Below, one piece after another: positions 42,180 through 51,035 of a stretch of 64,000 bases of DNA. Within the stretch, counting starts at the first letter, position 1. Each line of letters begins with the position of its first letter. Both the position numbers and the translations under genes were made by a program. The notes under the pieces were generated by a model. It saw only the letters and a list, made by a program, of their open reading frames with translations. It ran no database searches and was not told the DNA's origin. Origin of the DNA: Lachnospiraceae bacterium AC2029 (GTDB lineage Bacteria; Bacillota; Clostridia; Lachnospirales; Lachnospiraceae). The stretch is taken from the NCBI GenBank assembly GCA_000703065.1, contig JNLK01000001.1, positions 1,550,001-1,614,000 on the forward strand, in the 5' to 3' direction.

Positions 42180-42542
42180 TTAATCCTTCTTCTCATCATA
42201 TTTCCTGCAGAGATCATTTACTTCTTTTTCGCTGTAGGTGCTGTAACGATGTCCGCTCCACCACTCGGATGCGCAGTCACCGGCGGTCTCCATCACACGG
42301 TTTACCCTGGAGAGATCATCCTTGCCTGCAAAGCTGTACTTCACTCCAAAGAATAACGATACAGCCATGGCTACCAAAACTGCCCCATGAAGAAGAAGGA
42401 ACAGAAGGACAAATGTGAAGATGGATACCTTGAATTTCGTCACTCCTTCATGAGATACAACGATATAATTCTCCAGGCTTTTCTTAATGATATTTCCAAC
42501 GCCCTGCCAGAATGTGCTTTTTCTTTCTCTCGTCTCGTTCAT
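42180..42542 (-). CDS. Small membrane protein, DUF4342-like
   Basis: 120 aa. A cytoplasmic start (FWQGVGNIIKKSLENYIVVSHEGVTKFKV) runs into one or two membrane segments (IFTFVLLFLLLHGAVLVAMAVSLFFGVKYSF) and a charged tail (EKEVNDLCRKYDEKKD). The pattern resembles DUF4342 proteins that accompany DUF4097 genes. Function unknown; the pair probably acts in envelope homeostasis. Family call is tentative. Confidence 0.6.
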   Translation of the reverse strand: MNETRERKSTFWQGVGNIIKKSLENYIVVSHEGVTKFKVSIFTFVLLFLLLHGAVLVAMAVSLFFGVKYSFAGKDDLSRVNRVMETAGDCASEWWSGHRYSTYSEKEVNDLCRKYDEKKD

Positions 42543-42663
42543 AATCTTCCTCCGATCTGTTACCGGACTGTTTATCCGTTGTCGTCCTTACAATGTGCAT
42601 ACTATCAGAGAAAAATGAATTCATCTTTGAACGAAGATTAAAAAAACATTAATCATTTTGATA

Positions 42664-42692
42664 TTGAACGTATGTTCGATATGTGGTATATT
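42664..42692 (+). promoter_or_regulatory. Promoter with LexA (SOS) box
   Basis: -35 TTGAAC (42664-42669), 17-base spacer, -10 TATATT (42687-42692). GAAC-GTAT-GTTC (42666-42677) matches the Gram-positive LexA consensus GAAC-N4-GTTC and overlaps the -35, so LexA binding would block it. It faces the truncated HAD frame at 42770. Confidence 0.6.
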
Positions 42693-42769
42693 TGTTTTGC
42701 GACGGACCGTCCATACGTATATCAGAAGTATATCAGATCGATTTTACAAATGGAATAGGAGATGATTTT

Positions 42770-42817
42770 ATGAACCACAGGATCATCGCCGTGGACTTTG
42801 ATGGAACCCTTTGCTAA
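42770..42817 (+). pseudogene. N-terminal stump of a HAD hydrolase
   Basis: ATG 42770 with AATAGGAGATGATTTT upstream reads HRIIAVDFDGTLC and then a stop. VDFDGTL is motif I (nucleophile Asp) of HAD phosphatases. Only 15 codons remain; the promoter and Shine-Dalgarno are intact. Confidence 0.7.
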
Positions 42818-42856
42818 GGATATGGTATAAAAATGCCACCCCGCCCATTCTTTTTG

Positions 42857-42885
42857 TTTCAAAAAGAAGCCCGGCATGTTACAAT
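42857..42885 (+). promoter_or_regulatory. Promoter of the fructose PTS operon
   Basis: -35 TTTCAA (42857-42862), 17-base spacer, -10 TACAAT (42880-42885) in the extended form TGTTACAAT; 42 bases before the fruK start. Confidence 0.5.
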
Positions 42886-42927
42886 GATAATTGGGGTAGT
42901 AAAAAACAGAAAGAGGGGTGGTAGTCT

Positions 42928-43833
42928 ATGATCTACACAGTGACTTTCAATCCGTCTCTGGATTATATCGTAACTGTGGATGATTTTCGTTTCGGCATGA
43001 CCAACCGGACCACTTCGGAGCTTATGCTTCCCGGTGGAAAGGGGATCAATGTATCTATCGTTTTATCCAACCTGGGAATTGAAAATACTGCATTTTATTT
43101 TGCCGCAGGCTTTGTGGGAGATGAGATCACCCGCCGTGTCACGGAGAGCGGGATCCGCGCGGAGGCGATCCCTGTCGGGGACGGATGCTCCCGGATCAAC
43201 CTGAAGCTGAAATCCATCGACGGCACGGAGATCAACGGCATCGGACCGGGGATCACGGACCGCCATGTGGAGGAGCTTCTCGGCAAGCTGGACGGGCTGA
43301 AGGAGGGAGACACCCTGGTTCTTGCGGGGAGTATACCATCCTCCATGCCAAGCACGATCTACAGTGATATCATGCATCGGCTGCAGGGAAAGGGGATCCG
43401 TATCGTGGTGGATGCGACGAGGGAGCTTCTGTTAAATGTGCTGCAGTTCCATCCGTTCCTGGTGAAGCCCAATAATCATGAGCTGGGAGAGATCTTCGAT
43501 GTGGAGCTCCGGACCCGGGTAAGTGTCGTGCCCTATGCGAAGAAGCTGCAGGAACAGGGCGCACAGAATGTCATCGTTTCCATGGCGGGAGAGGGCGCAG
43601 TCCTGGTGGCTGCGGACGGAACCGTCTCCATGCACGAGGCACCGAAGGGAACCCTTGTGAACGGCGTGGGAGCCGGTGATTCCATGGTGGCAGGCTTCCT
43701 GGCCGGATGGGCGGAGAAGGCGGATTATGAACATGCATTCCGGATGGGGCTGGCTGCCGGCAGCGCCAGTGCATTTTCGGAATACCTTGCTACAAAAGAA
43801 GAAGTACGGTCGGTCTATGACAGCATCCGTTGA
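42928..43833 (+). CDS. fruK: 1-phosphofructokinase
   Basis: 301 aa, PfkB/ribokinase fold. MIYTVTFNPSLDYIVTVDDF and LPGGKGINVSIVLSNLG bind the sugar; NGVGAGDSMVAGFLAGW holds the catalytic Asp and anion hole. It converts fructose 1-phosphate made by the fructose PTS to fructose 1,6-bisphosphate. The Shine-Dalgarno AGAGGGGTGG is good. fruA follows within 97 bases. The usual DeoR-type FruR gene is absent upstream, where a HAD stump lies instead. Confidence 0.93.
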   Translation: MIYTVTFNPSLDYIVTVDDFRFGMTNRTTSELMLPGGKGINVSIVLSNLGIENTAFYFAAGFVGDEITRRVTESGIRAEAIPVGDGCSRINLKLKSIDGTEINGIGPGITDRHVEELLGKLDGLKEGDTLVLAGSIPSSMPSTIYSDIMHRLQGKGIRIVVDATRELLLNVLQFHPFLVKPNNHELGEIFDVELRTRVSVVPYAKKLQEQGAQNVIVSMAGEGAVLVAADGTVSMHEAPKGTLVNGVGAGDSMVAGFLAGWAEKADYEHAFRMGLAAGSASAFSEYLATKEEVRSVYDSIR

Positions 43834-43930
43834 TCACGGATGAGGACCGGGCAGATCTGACCCCGAAATGAATGAGTCACCCGTTAATACAGGCAACTAC
43901 GTGTTTACTAAAGGAGAAGGAGGGCAGTGT

Positions 43931-45964
43931 ATGAGGATTACGGACCTGCTCGATCGAAAAAGCGTTGACCTGACGGCGAAGCCACAGGACAAGAAGCAGG
44001 CCATGGATATGGCGGTCGAGTTGATGGCAAAAGGTGGACGGCTGAAGGATAAGGAAGCGTATCGGAAGCTGGTATATGCCCGCGAGGAGGAAAGTACCAC
44101 CGGCGTGGGCGGAGGTATTGCGATCCCGCACGGAAAGGGCGACTGTGTTGCCAAGGCAGGACTTGCGGCGATGGTGATCAAGGAAGGCGTGGATTATGAA
44201 GCGCTGGATGATGAACCCGTGGATCTGCTGTTCCTGATCGCGGCACCGGATACCAAGGACAATGTGCATCTGGATGTGCTTTCCAAGCTGTCCATGATGC
44301 TGATGGATGAAGAATTCAAAGAGAAACTGATGAATGCGGGCTCCGTGGATGACTTCCTGAAGATCATCGACGAAGCGGATGAAGAGAAGAAGAGCGTGGA
44401 TGACAGTCTCGCGGATACAGCCCTGACGGGAGATGGTATCAAGATCGTAGCCGTTACCTCCTGCCCTACGGGTATCGCTCATACCTATATGGCGGCAGAG
44501 GGTCTGGAGAAGGCAGCGAAGAAGGCGGGAGTTCAGATCAAGATCGAGACCCGGGGATCCTCGGGAGCGAAGAATCAGCTGACGGCTGAGGATATCAAGG
44601 CCGCGGATGCAGTCATCGTCACGGCAGATGCCAAGGTTCCCATGGAGCGGTTCAACGGAAAGCCGGTGATCCAGCGGAAGGTAGCCGACGGTATCAACAA
44701 GGCGGACGAACTGATCGACCTTGCGGTAAATGGGAAAGCGCCGATCTTCACGGCGGAGAGCAGCAGCGAGAGCAGTGCCTCCTCTTCGGCATCCGAGGGC
44801 AAGGGCGGTGCCCATAAGGTATATACCCAGCTGATGAGCGGTGTATCCCACATGCTTCCCTTCGTCATCGGCGGCGGTCTGCTGAAGGCCATCGCGTTCC
44901 TGATCGATACGCTGGCAGGCTATGGTGAGACCGGAGGAAGCAACTTCGGTTCCATGACACCGTTCTCTGCATTGCTGATGTATATCGGCGGGCTGGTCAT
45001 GGATCTGATGATCCCGGTACTGGCCGGTTATATCGCATATGCCATCGCTGACCGTCCCGGTCTTGTGGTCGGTTTTGCGGGCGGTCTTCTGGCGGCTCAC
45101 GGAAATGCGGTTCTTGCAGCCTATACGCAGTTTGCGGACAAGGATAATATCATAACGAAATTCGCCTTTACGGGCGAGGGCGTGAATACGGTCTCCGGTT
45201 TCCTGGGCGGTATCCTGGCCGGTTTCCTGGCGGGGTACATCGTGCTCTTCCTGATGAAGATATTTGCGCATCTGCCACAGGCATTGGATGGTATAAAACC
45301 CACGCTGATCTATCCGCTGCTGGGTGTGTTTATCATCGGCATCCTGATGTGCTTCATCTTCAACCCGCTGATCGGTGTTGTAAATGATGCGCTGTCCAGC
45401 GGACTTTCCAAGCTGGCGGATGCGGATATGCTTTGGCTGCTGGGTCTGATCCTGGGAGGCATGATGGCCATCGATATGGGCGGTCCCATCAACAAGGCGG
45501 CGTATGCAACGGGCGTCGGTCTTCTGGCGACGGCCAACGGGCTTGCAGCCTCCGATCCGAAGGCGCAGGCATGCTACATCGCCATGGCAGCCATCATGGT
45601 CGGCGGTATGGTTCCGCCGGTAGGCATCGCGCTTGCATGCTGGTTCTTCCCGAAGAAATTCACCAAGGCAGAACGCGGCTCTGCGGTATCCAATGTGGTC
45701 ATGGGTGCATCCTTTATCACAGAGGGCGCGATCCCGTTTGCGGCTGCGGATCCGCTGCATGTCATTCCATGTACACTGGCCGGCTCAGCGGTGGCAGGCC
45801 TTTTATCCGCAATCTTTGAATGTACGCTGATGGCTCCTCACGGAGGCGTCTTCGTATTCGCTACGGTAGGTAAACCCTTCCTTTACATCCTGGCATGGCT
45901 CATCGGTTCCGCAGTGACCTGTGTGATGCTGGGGCTGCTGAAGAAGGATGCGATGGAAGTTTAG
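43931..45964 (+). CDS. fruA: Fructose PTS transporter EIIABC
   Basis: 677 aa from ATG 43931 (GGAGAAGGAGGG); an upstream ATG at 43868 lacks a site. Domain order EIIA-EIIB-EIIC: EIIA His67 in GGGIAIPHGKGD, EIIB Cys178 in VAVTSCPTGIAHTYMAAEG, linker rich in Ser/Glu (SSSESSASSSAS), then an EIIC domain of about nine membrane segments. It imports fructose as fructose 1-phosphate. Operon with fruK, HPr and EI. Confidence 0.95.
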   Translation: MRITDLLDRKSVDLTAKPQDKKQAMDMAVELMAKGGRLKDKEAYRKLVYAREEESTTGVGGGIAIPHGKGDCVAKAGLAAMVIKEGVDYEALDDEPVDLLFLIAAPDTKDNVHLDVLSKLSMMLMDEEFKEKLMNAGSVDDFLKIIDEADEEKKSVDDSLADTALTGDGIKIVAVTSCPTGIAHTYMAAEGLEKAAKKAGVQIKIETRGSSGAKNQLTAEDIKAADAVIVTADAKVPMERFNGKPVIQRKVADGINKADELIDLAVNGKAPIFTAESSSESSASSSASEGKGGAHKVYTQLMSGVSHMLPFVIGGGLLKAIAFLIDTLAGYGETGGSNFGSMTPFSALLMYIGGLVMDLMIPVLAGYIAYAIADRPGLVVGFAGGLLAAHGNAVLAAYTQFADKDNIITKFAFTGEGVNTVSGFLGGILAGFLAGYIVLFLMKIFAHLPQALDGIKPTLIYPLLGVFIIGILMCFIFNPLIGVVNDALSSGLSKLADADMLWLLGLILGGMMAIDMGGPINKAAYATGVGLLATANGLAASDPKAQACYIAMAAIMVGGMVPPVGIALACWFFPKKFTKAERGSAVSNVVMGASFITEGAIPFAAADPLHVIPCTLAGSAVAGLLSAIFECTLMAPHGGVFVFATVGKPFLYILAWLIGSAVTCVMLGLLKKDAMEV

Positions 45965-45997
45965 GTTTATTATTATAAATTAGAGAGGACGATTCAT

Positions 45998-46255
45998 ATG
46001 GTTTCATTTGATTACACGATCAAGGATGTTCACGGGATTCACGCAAGACCGGCTACGGATCTTTTCAAGATGACGAAGCAGTACGGTTCCATTGTAAAGG
46101 TTAAGAAGGGTGAGAAGGAAGTTCCCTTCAAGGGAGTTATGGGGATCATGGCTCTGGGAGCAAAGCAGGGCGATACGGTGACCTTCTCCTTCGACGGTCC
46201 GGATGAAGCGGAAGAGCTGGAGGCTGTAAAGGCTTTCATGGAAGCTAATCTGTAA
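45998..46255 (+). CDS. ptsH: HPr phosphocarrier with Gly at position 46
   Basis: 85 aa. The active-site His15 is in DVHGIHARPAT. The regulatory segment reads VPFKGVMGIMALG, so residue 46, normally the serine phosphorylated by HPr kinase, is glycine. The protein can pass phosphate from EI to EIIA but should not act in CcpA-type catabolite repression. It sits 33 bases after fruA and 69 before ptsI, a dedicated sugar-uptake set. Confidence 0.93.
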   Translation: MVSFDYTIKDVHGIHARPATDLFKMTKQYGSIVKVKKGEKEVPFKGVMGIMALGAKQGDTVTFSFDGPDEAEELEAVKAFMEANL

Positions 46256-46324
46256 GACAGGGTTGCAGCGCAGTGACTTATATGGGGAGCCACTGCGCTG
46301 TTTTACATGGAGAGGAGACTTTAT

Positions 46325-47971
46325 ATGGTCATATACGAAGGGAAAGCAGTATTTGAAGGGGTTGCAATCGGAAAGCTTTCGGTGTATAAAAAGAACGAAG
46401 AAACCGTTAAGCGGGAAAAGGTGACGGATGTGGAAGCTGAGGTTGCCCGTTATGCCGCGGCGCGGGAGACTGCGACAGAGCAGCTGCAGGCGCTCTATGA
46501 AAAGGCCGTGAAGGAAGTGGGTGAGGCCGGAGCGGAGATCTTCGAGGCCCATCAGATGATGGTGGAGGACGGAGATTTCATCGACTCGGCGGAGAATATC
46601 ATCCGCACCCAGTCCGTGAATGCGGAATTCGCGGTAGCGGAGACCGGAGACAATTTCAAGAAAATGTTCGAGGAAATGGATGATGAGTATTTCCGCGGAA
46701 GAGCCGCTGACGTCAAGGATATCTCGGAGCGGATCATCCGGATCCTGCAGGGCAGCGGAAATGCGGGGATCCAGACGGATGAGCCGGTGATCGTTGTAGC
46801 GGATGACCTGGCACCCTCCGAGACGGTACAGATGGATAAGGATAAGATCCTGTCCTTTGTGACCGTGCATGGTTCTGCCAATTCCCATACATCCATTCTC
46901 GCGAAGACCATGAATATCCCGGCCATCATCGGCTGTGATATCCCTCTGTCGGATGAGGTGGACGGCAGGGAAGCCATCGTGGACGGCTTTGAGGGCAAGG
47001 TCTATGTGGATCCCGAGCCGGAGATCCTGGAAGCAAAGAAGAAGATCCTTTCGGCAGAGCTGGAGAAGAAGGAGCTTCTGGGACAGCTGAAGGGTAAGGA
47101 AAATGTGACACTGGACGGGCAGCGGATCAATCTGTATGCCAATATCGGCAACACCAAGGATCTGGGACTCGTATTAAAGAATGATGCCGGCGGGATCGGA
47201 CTCTTCCGTTCCGAATTCATCTATCTGGGCTCGGAGGATTATCCCACCGAGGATGAACAGTTTGCGATCTATAAGCAGGTGGCGGAGACCCTGGCAGGAA
47301 AGAAGGTCATCATCCGGACCCTGGACATCGGCGCGGATAAGCAGGCAGATTATTTCAAACTGCCACAGGAAGAGAATCCGGCCATGGGACTTCGGGCGAT
47401 CCGGATCTGTCTCACCAGACCGGAGGTCTTCAAGACGCAGCTTCGTGCGATCCTTCGCGCGTCTGCTTTCGGTAAGATCTCCATCATGTTCCCGATGATC
47501 ATTTCCGTGGATGAGGTGCAAAAGATCAAACAGATCCTCGCGGAGGTGAAGGCGGAGCTGGATACAGAGGGGATCCCCTACGACAAGGCCATCGAAACGG
47601 GCATCATGATCGAGACGCCCGCAGCAGTCATGATGGCGGAAGAGCTGGCACAGGAGGTGGACTTCTTCAGTGTGGGAACCAATGACCTGACCCAGTATAC
47701 ACTGGCCATCGACCGCCAGAACCAGTCACTGGATGACTTCTATGATTCACATCATCCGGCGATCCTGAAGATGCTGAAGATCATAGTCGACAGTGCGCAT
47801 AAGTACGGCAAATGGGCCGGTATCTGCGGTGAGCTGGGAGCGGATCTGACGCTGACCAGGGAATTCCTGGCGATGGGCTTTGATGAACTGTCCGTTTCAC
47901 CGGGACGCATCCTTCCGCTCCGTAAGATCGTAAGAGAGACGGATGTAGCTGCTTATAAAGCGGGAAAGTAA
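46325..47971 (+). CDS. ptsI: PTS enzyme I
   Basis: 548 aa from ATG 46325 (GAGAGGAGACTT). Active-site His lies in VHGSANSHTSILAKTM; the PEP-binding C-terminal barrel shows LFRSEFIYLGSEDYPTEDEQF, GTNDLTQYTLAIDRQN and GICGELGADLTLTREF with the catalytic Cys. It transfers phosphate from PEP to HPr. A fourth gene of the fruK operon, ended by the terminator at 48078-48124. Confidence 0.96.
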   Translation: MVIYEGKAVFEGVAIGKLSVYKKNEETVKREKVTDVEAEVARYAAARETATEQLQALYEKAVKEVGEAGAEIFEAHQMMVEDGDFIDSAENIIRTQSVNAEFAVAETGDNFKKMFEEMDDEYFRGRAADVKDISERIIRILQGSGNAGIQTDEPVIVVADDLAPSETVQMDKDKILSFVTVHGSANSHTSILAKTMNIPAIIGCDIPLSDEVDGREAIVDGFEGKVYVDPEPEILEAKKKILSAELEKKELLGQLKGKENVTLDGQRINLYANIGNTKDLGLVLKNDAGGIGLFRSEFIYLGSEDYPTEDEQFAIYKQVAETLAGKKVIIRTLDIGADKQADYFKLPQEENPAMGLRAIRICLTRPEVFKTQLRAILRASAFGKISIMFPMIISVDEVQKIKQILAEVKAELDTEGIPYDKAIETGIMIETPAAVMMAEELAQEVDFFSVGTNDLTQYTLAIDRQNQSLDDFYDSHHPAILKMLKIIVDSAHKYGKWAGICGELGADLTLTREFLAMGFDELSVSPGRILPLRKIVRETDVAAYKAGK

Positions 47972-48077
47972 TGTAAAGGATCAATAACCAACTGTACATA
48001 AGACGAAACACTATAAACCCATATAAAATCTGACGAAACGCGGATTACCCCTCGAAAAAAGTAAACAAAATTAGAAA

Positions 48078-48124
48078 ACCCGGAGAAAATGTCATAAAAA
48101 ACTGACATTTCCTCCGGGCTTTAT
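48078..48124 (+). terminator. Terminator of the PTS operon
   Basis: Stem CCCGGAG.AAATGTCA / TGACATTT.CTCCGGG followed by CTTTAT. Confidence 0.75.
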
Positions 48125-48350
48125 CTATGATTATTATCGTCTGAAATCCCCGTGAAATATGGATTTTGTACGCCAAAAACAAATTATTCAAACATCCGTT
48201 CAGCAAAAGTATCAAAATTCTGCACTTCCCGAATTGTACTCTTTGATCTGGAAAAGTGAGTCAAAAGTGAGTCAAACCATTTTTTCGGCCAAAAAATCTG
48301 TTGGATTTTCCGCCTCCCCCAACACCCCGCAATCCCAGTATTTATGCAGA

Positions 48351-48415
48351 AAGGAAGATGGACAGCCACTTGCGTGACTGCCCATCTTGGAGAAGGTATT
48401 TTGTTACTTATGGGG
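48351..48415. repeat. Repeat R2, copy 2, in a gene-free gap
   Basis: ggaagatggacagccactt...cgtgactgcccatc matches 33355-33420. The surrounding gap 48125-48558 has no gene; it also holds a long-range 10-bp stem (gtgcccaaag 48481-48490 / ctttgggcac 48534-48543) downstream of ftsH that may help end that transcript. Confidence 0.55.
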
Positions 48416-48558
48416 TGTAGCAAAAAACTATAATGTATTGGGGGTTACAAGTGTTATTATACGCAAAACCGTTTCGAAGTGTGCCCAAAGATGAAATTTT
48501 TTTCAAGTTTTTTTTAGTAAATGTGCCAACGTGCTTTGGGCACTTTGTCGGGTTTTGG

Positions 48559-50427
48559 CTATTCTGATACAGTTTCGACCCCTGTTTTGTCAGTTTTGAA
48601 CAAGGATACGAACTCTTCCCCGGTGATCTTCTCCTTTTCCAGTAGCAATTCTGCTGTTTGATGAAGAACATCCATATGATCTACGATGATCTTCTTTGCC
48701 TTTTCATAGCATTCGTCGATGATCCGCTTTACTTCCGAATCGATCAGGGACTTCACGGCCTCGCTGTAATGAGCTTCATGACCGATGTCACGGCCGACGA
48801 AGACTTCATCATCCTCTGCGGTCTCATAATTGATCATGCCGACCTTTTCGGAGAATCCGTAGCGAACCACCATATCCCGTGCGGTCTTGGATGCCTGACG
48901 GATATCCTGGGATGCGCCGGTGGTAACATCATGGAAGATCAGCTCCTCTGCGATCCGTCCGCCGAAATCCACCTGGATCTCCTGCAGCATCTTCTCTTTG
49001 GTATTAAATACGTTGTCATTTTCGGGCAGAGGCATGGTATATCCCGCTGCGCCGATTCCCGTCGGAATGATGGATACGGTGTAGACCGGACCCATTTCCG
49101 GAAGAACATGGAATAAAATAGCGTGTCCTGCCTCGTGATAGGCTGTGATCCGTCGTTCCTTCTCGGGTACCAGACGTGATTTCTTCTCCGTTCCGATCCC
49201 TACCCTGACAAATGCTCTGTCCACATCTTCTTTCTTAATGAACTCACGGTCATTACGGGTTGCATTGATGGCCGATTCGTTCATCAGATTCTCCAGATCT
49301 GCGCCGGAGAAACCGGATGTGGTGCGTGCGATGGCGTGCAGATCCACATCCTCCGCCAACGGCTTATTTCTGGTATGTACCTGCAGGATCTCCTCGCGGC
49401 CCTTTACATCAGGACGGCCTACGGCACATTTCCGGTCGAAACGGCCCGGTCGCATGATGGCGGGATCCAGAATATCCACTCGGTTGGTTGCTGCCATAAC
49501 GATGATTCCCTCGTTCTCACCGAAACCATCCATCTCTACCAGCAGCTGGTTCAGAGTCTGCTCGCGCTCGTCATGACCGCCGCCCAGACCGGCACCACGC
49601 CGACGGGCCACGGCATCGATCTCATCGATAAAGACAAGACACGGTGCATTTGCTTTTGCATCATCGAAGAGGTCCCGGACACGGGAGGCTCCCACACCGA
49701 CGAACATTTCCACGAAATCCGATCCGGAGATGGAGAAGAAGGGCACATCCGCCTCGCCGGAAATGGCCTTCGCCAGCAGGGTCTTACCTGTTCCCGGAGG
49801 GCCTACAAGCAGGATTCCCTTGGGGATCCGCGCGCCCATTTTCGTGTACTTTTCAGGCTCCTTCAGGAAATCAACGATCTCCGCCAGTTCTTCCTTTTCC
49901 TCTACCAGGCCGGCCACATCCTTAAATGTGATCCCGGTCTTTACATCCTTCTTCGCCCGGCTCTTGCCGAAGTTCATGAGCTTGCTGTTGGCTCCACCGC
50001 CGGCACCGCCGCCTGCGCCGATCTGCTGGCTCACAATGAAGAAGACAACGATCATTGCCAGCAGTACCGCAAACACATAGGGCAGAAGCTTCATCCAGAT
50101 GCTGGGGCGCTCCACGTCACTGACCTTGTAGGGTACCTGATTCTTCGCGTTGTCCAGAACCTTGATGGTGTCGCTGACATCCGGGGTGAAGTAGACCAGA
50201 TCCCCCTTCGTACGAACAACGGTGACCGTACCTGTAGGTACCTCGGCGTTCTGTTTGATCTCCACACGAAGGACGTCCTCCGACTTCAGTTCACTCTTCA
50301 GAGATTCATTCGTGTAATCTGTCTGTACATTTCCCTGACGGTTCAGGATCGTATTCGCGATCCCGAGCAGCAGCAGGAGCAGGAGGATATAGACAAATAT
50401 TCCTCCGACTCTTGACCTTCTTTCCAT
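48559..50427 (-). CDS. ftsH: ATP-dependent zinc metalloprotease FtsH
   Basis: 622 aa. Two N-terminal membrane segments (about 7-25 and 110-135) flank an extracytoplasmic domain; AAA+ domain with Walker A GPPGTGKT, Walker [11 protein letters not shown] and SRH; protease motif HEAGH ([11 protein letters not shown]). It degrades misfolded membrane and regulatory proteins. Start ATG 50427 with GAGGACTTAAA. Last gene of the hup-to-ftsH block. Confidence 0.97.
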   Translation of the reverse strand: MERRSRVGGIFVYILLLLLLLGIANTILNRQGNVQTDYTNESLKSELKSEDVLRVEIKQNAEVPTGTVTVVRTKGDLVYFTPDVSDTIKVLDNAKNQVPYKVSDVERPSIWMKLLPYVFAVLLAMIVVFFIVSQQIGAGGGAGGGANSKLMNFGKSRAKKDVKTGITFKDVAGLVEEKEELAEIVDFLKEPEKYTKMGARIPKGILLVGPPGTGKTLLAKAISGEADVPFFSISGSDFVEMFVGVGASRVRDLFDDAKANAPCLVFIDEIDAVARRRGAGLGGGHDEREQTLNQLLVEMDGFGENEGIIVMAATNRVDILDPAIMRPGRFDRKCAVGRPDVKGREEILQVHTRNKPLAEDVDLHAIARTTSGFSGADLENLMNESAINATRNDREFIKKEDVDRAFVRVGIGTEKKSRLVPEKERRITAYHEAGHAILFHVLPEMGPVYTVSIIPTGIGAAGYTMPLPENDNVFNTKEKMLQEIQVDFGGRIAEELIFHDVTTGASQDIRQASKTARDMVVRYGFSEKVGMINYETAEDDEVFVGRDIGHEAHYSEAVKSLIDSEVKRIIDECYEKAKKIIVDHMDVLHQTAELLLEKEKITGEEFVSLFKTDKTGVETVSE

Positions 50428-50489
50428 TTTAAGTCCTCGTTTCTACATTTGTATTCATTCTAAATGAGCTTCGGGTCACCCCGTCTGTC

Positions 50490-51011
50490 TCATTCTATCA
50501 CTCCGATATACGGGAGATTTCTGTAATTCTGAGCATAGTCCAGTCCGTAACCCACCACGAACCTGTCCGGGATGGTGAAGCCCGTCATCCAGGGCTCAAT
50601 ACTCACCAGACGGCGCGACGGCTTGTCCAGGAGAGTGATGACCTTCAGACTCGCAGGCTTTCTCTCCTGCAGCACATCCATCAGGAAGGACAGAGTCCGT
50701 CCCGTATCCATGATGTCCTCCACCAGGATCACATCCAGCCCTTCGATGGACTCATCCAGATCCTTATTGAAATGGATCACTCCTGTGGAGGAGGTTCCGT
50801 TTCCATAGCTCGATACCGACAGGAAATCCAGAGTTACCGGCGTCTTCATCCGCTTGGTAAGCTCACACAGGAAATATACGCTTCCCTTCAGGATACCGAC
50901 CATCCGGAGCTCCTTTCCGGCATAGACCCGGTCCAGCTCCTCTGCCATCTCCTGAATCCTCTTCTCAAGATCCTCCTGGCTGATCAGTTCTTCAATCTGT
51001 AATTCCATCAT
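50490..51011 (-). CDS. hpt: Hypoxanthine phosphoribosyltransferase
   Basis: 173 aa. The PRPP-binding signature VILVEDIMDTGRTLSFLM and the flexible-loop SSYGNGTSSTG are intact. It salvages hypoxanthine and guanine. ATGATG tandem start at 51011/51008 with AAAGGCAGG. Between tilS (24-base gap) and ftsH, as in many Firmicutes. Confidence 0.96.
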   Translation of the reverse strand: MMELQIEELISQEDLEKRIQEMAEELDRVYAGKELRMVGILKGSVYFLCELTKRMKTPVTLDFLSVSSYGNGTSSTGVIHFNKDLDESIEGLDVILVEDIMDTGRTLSFLMDVLQERKPASLKVITLLDKPSRRLVSIEPWMTGFTIPDRFVVGYGLDYAQNYRNLPYIGVIE

Positions 51012-51035
51012 TCGCCTGCCTTTCTGCCGGCGGGG

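Noticed and set aside
43877-45760. 627-codon minus-strand frame
   Set aside because: Antisense to fruA; His- and Arg-rich sequence with no domain.
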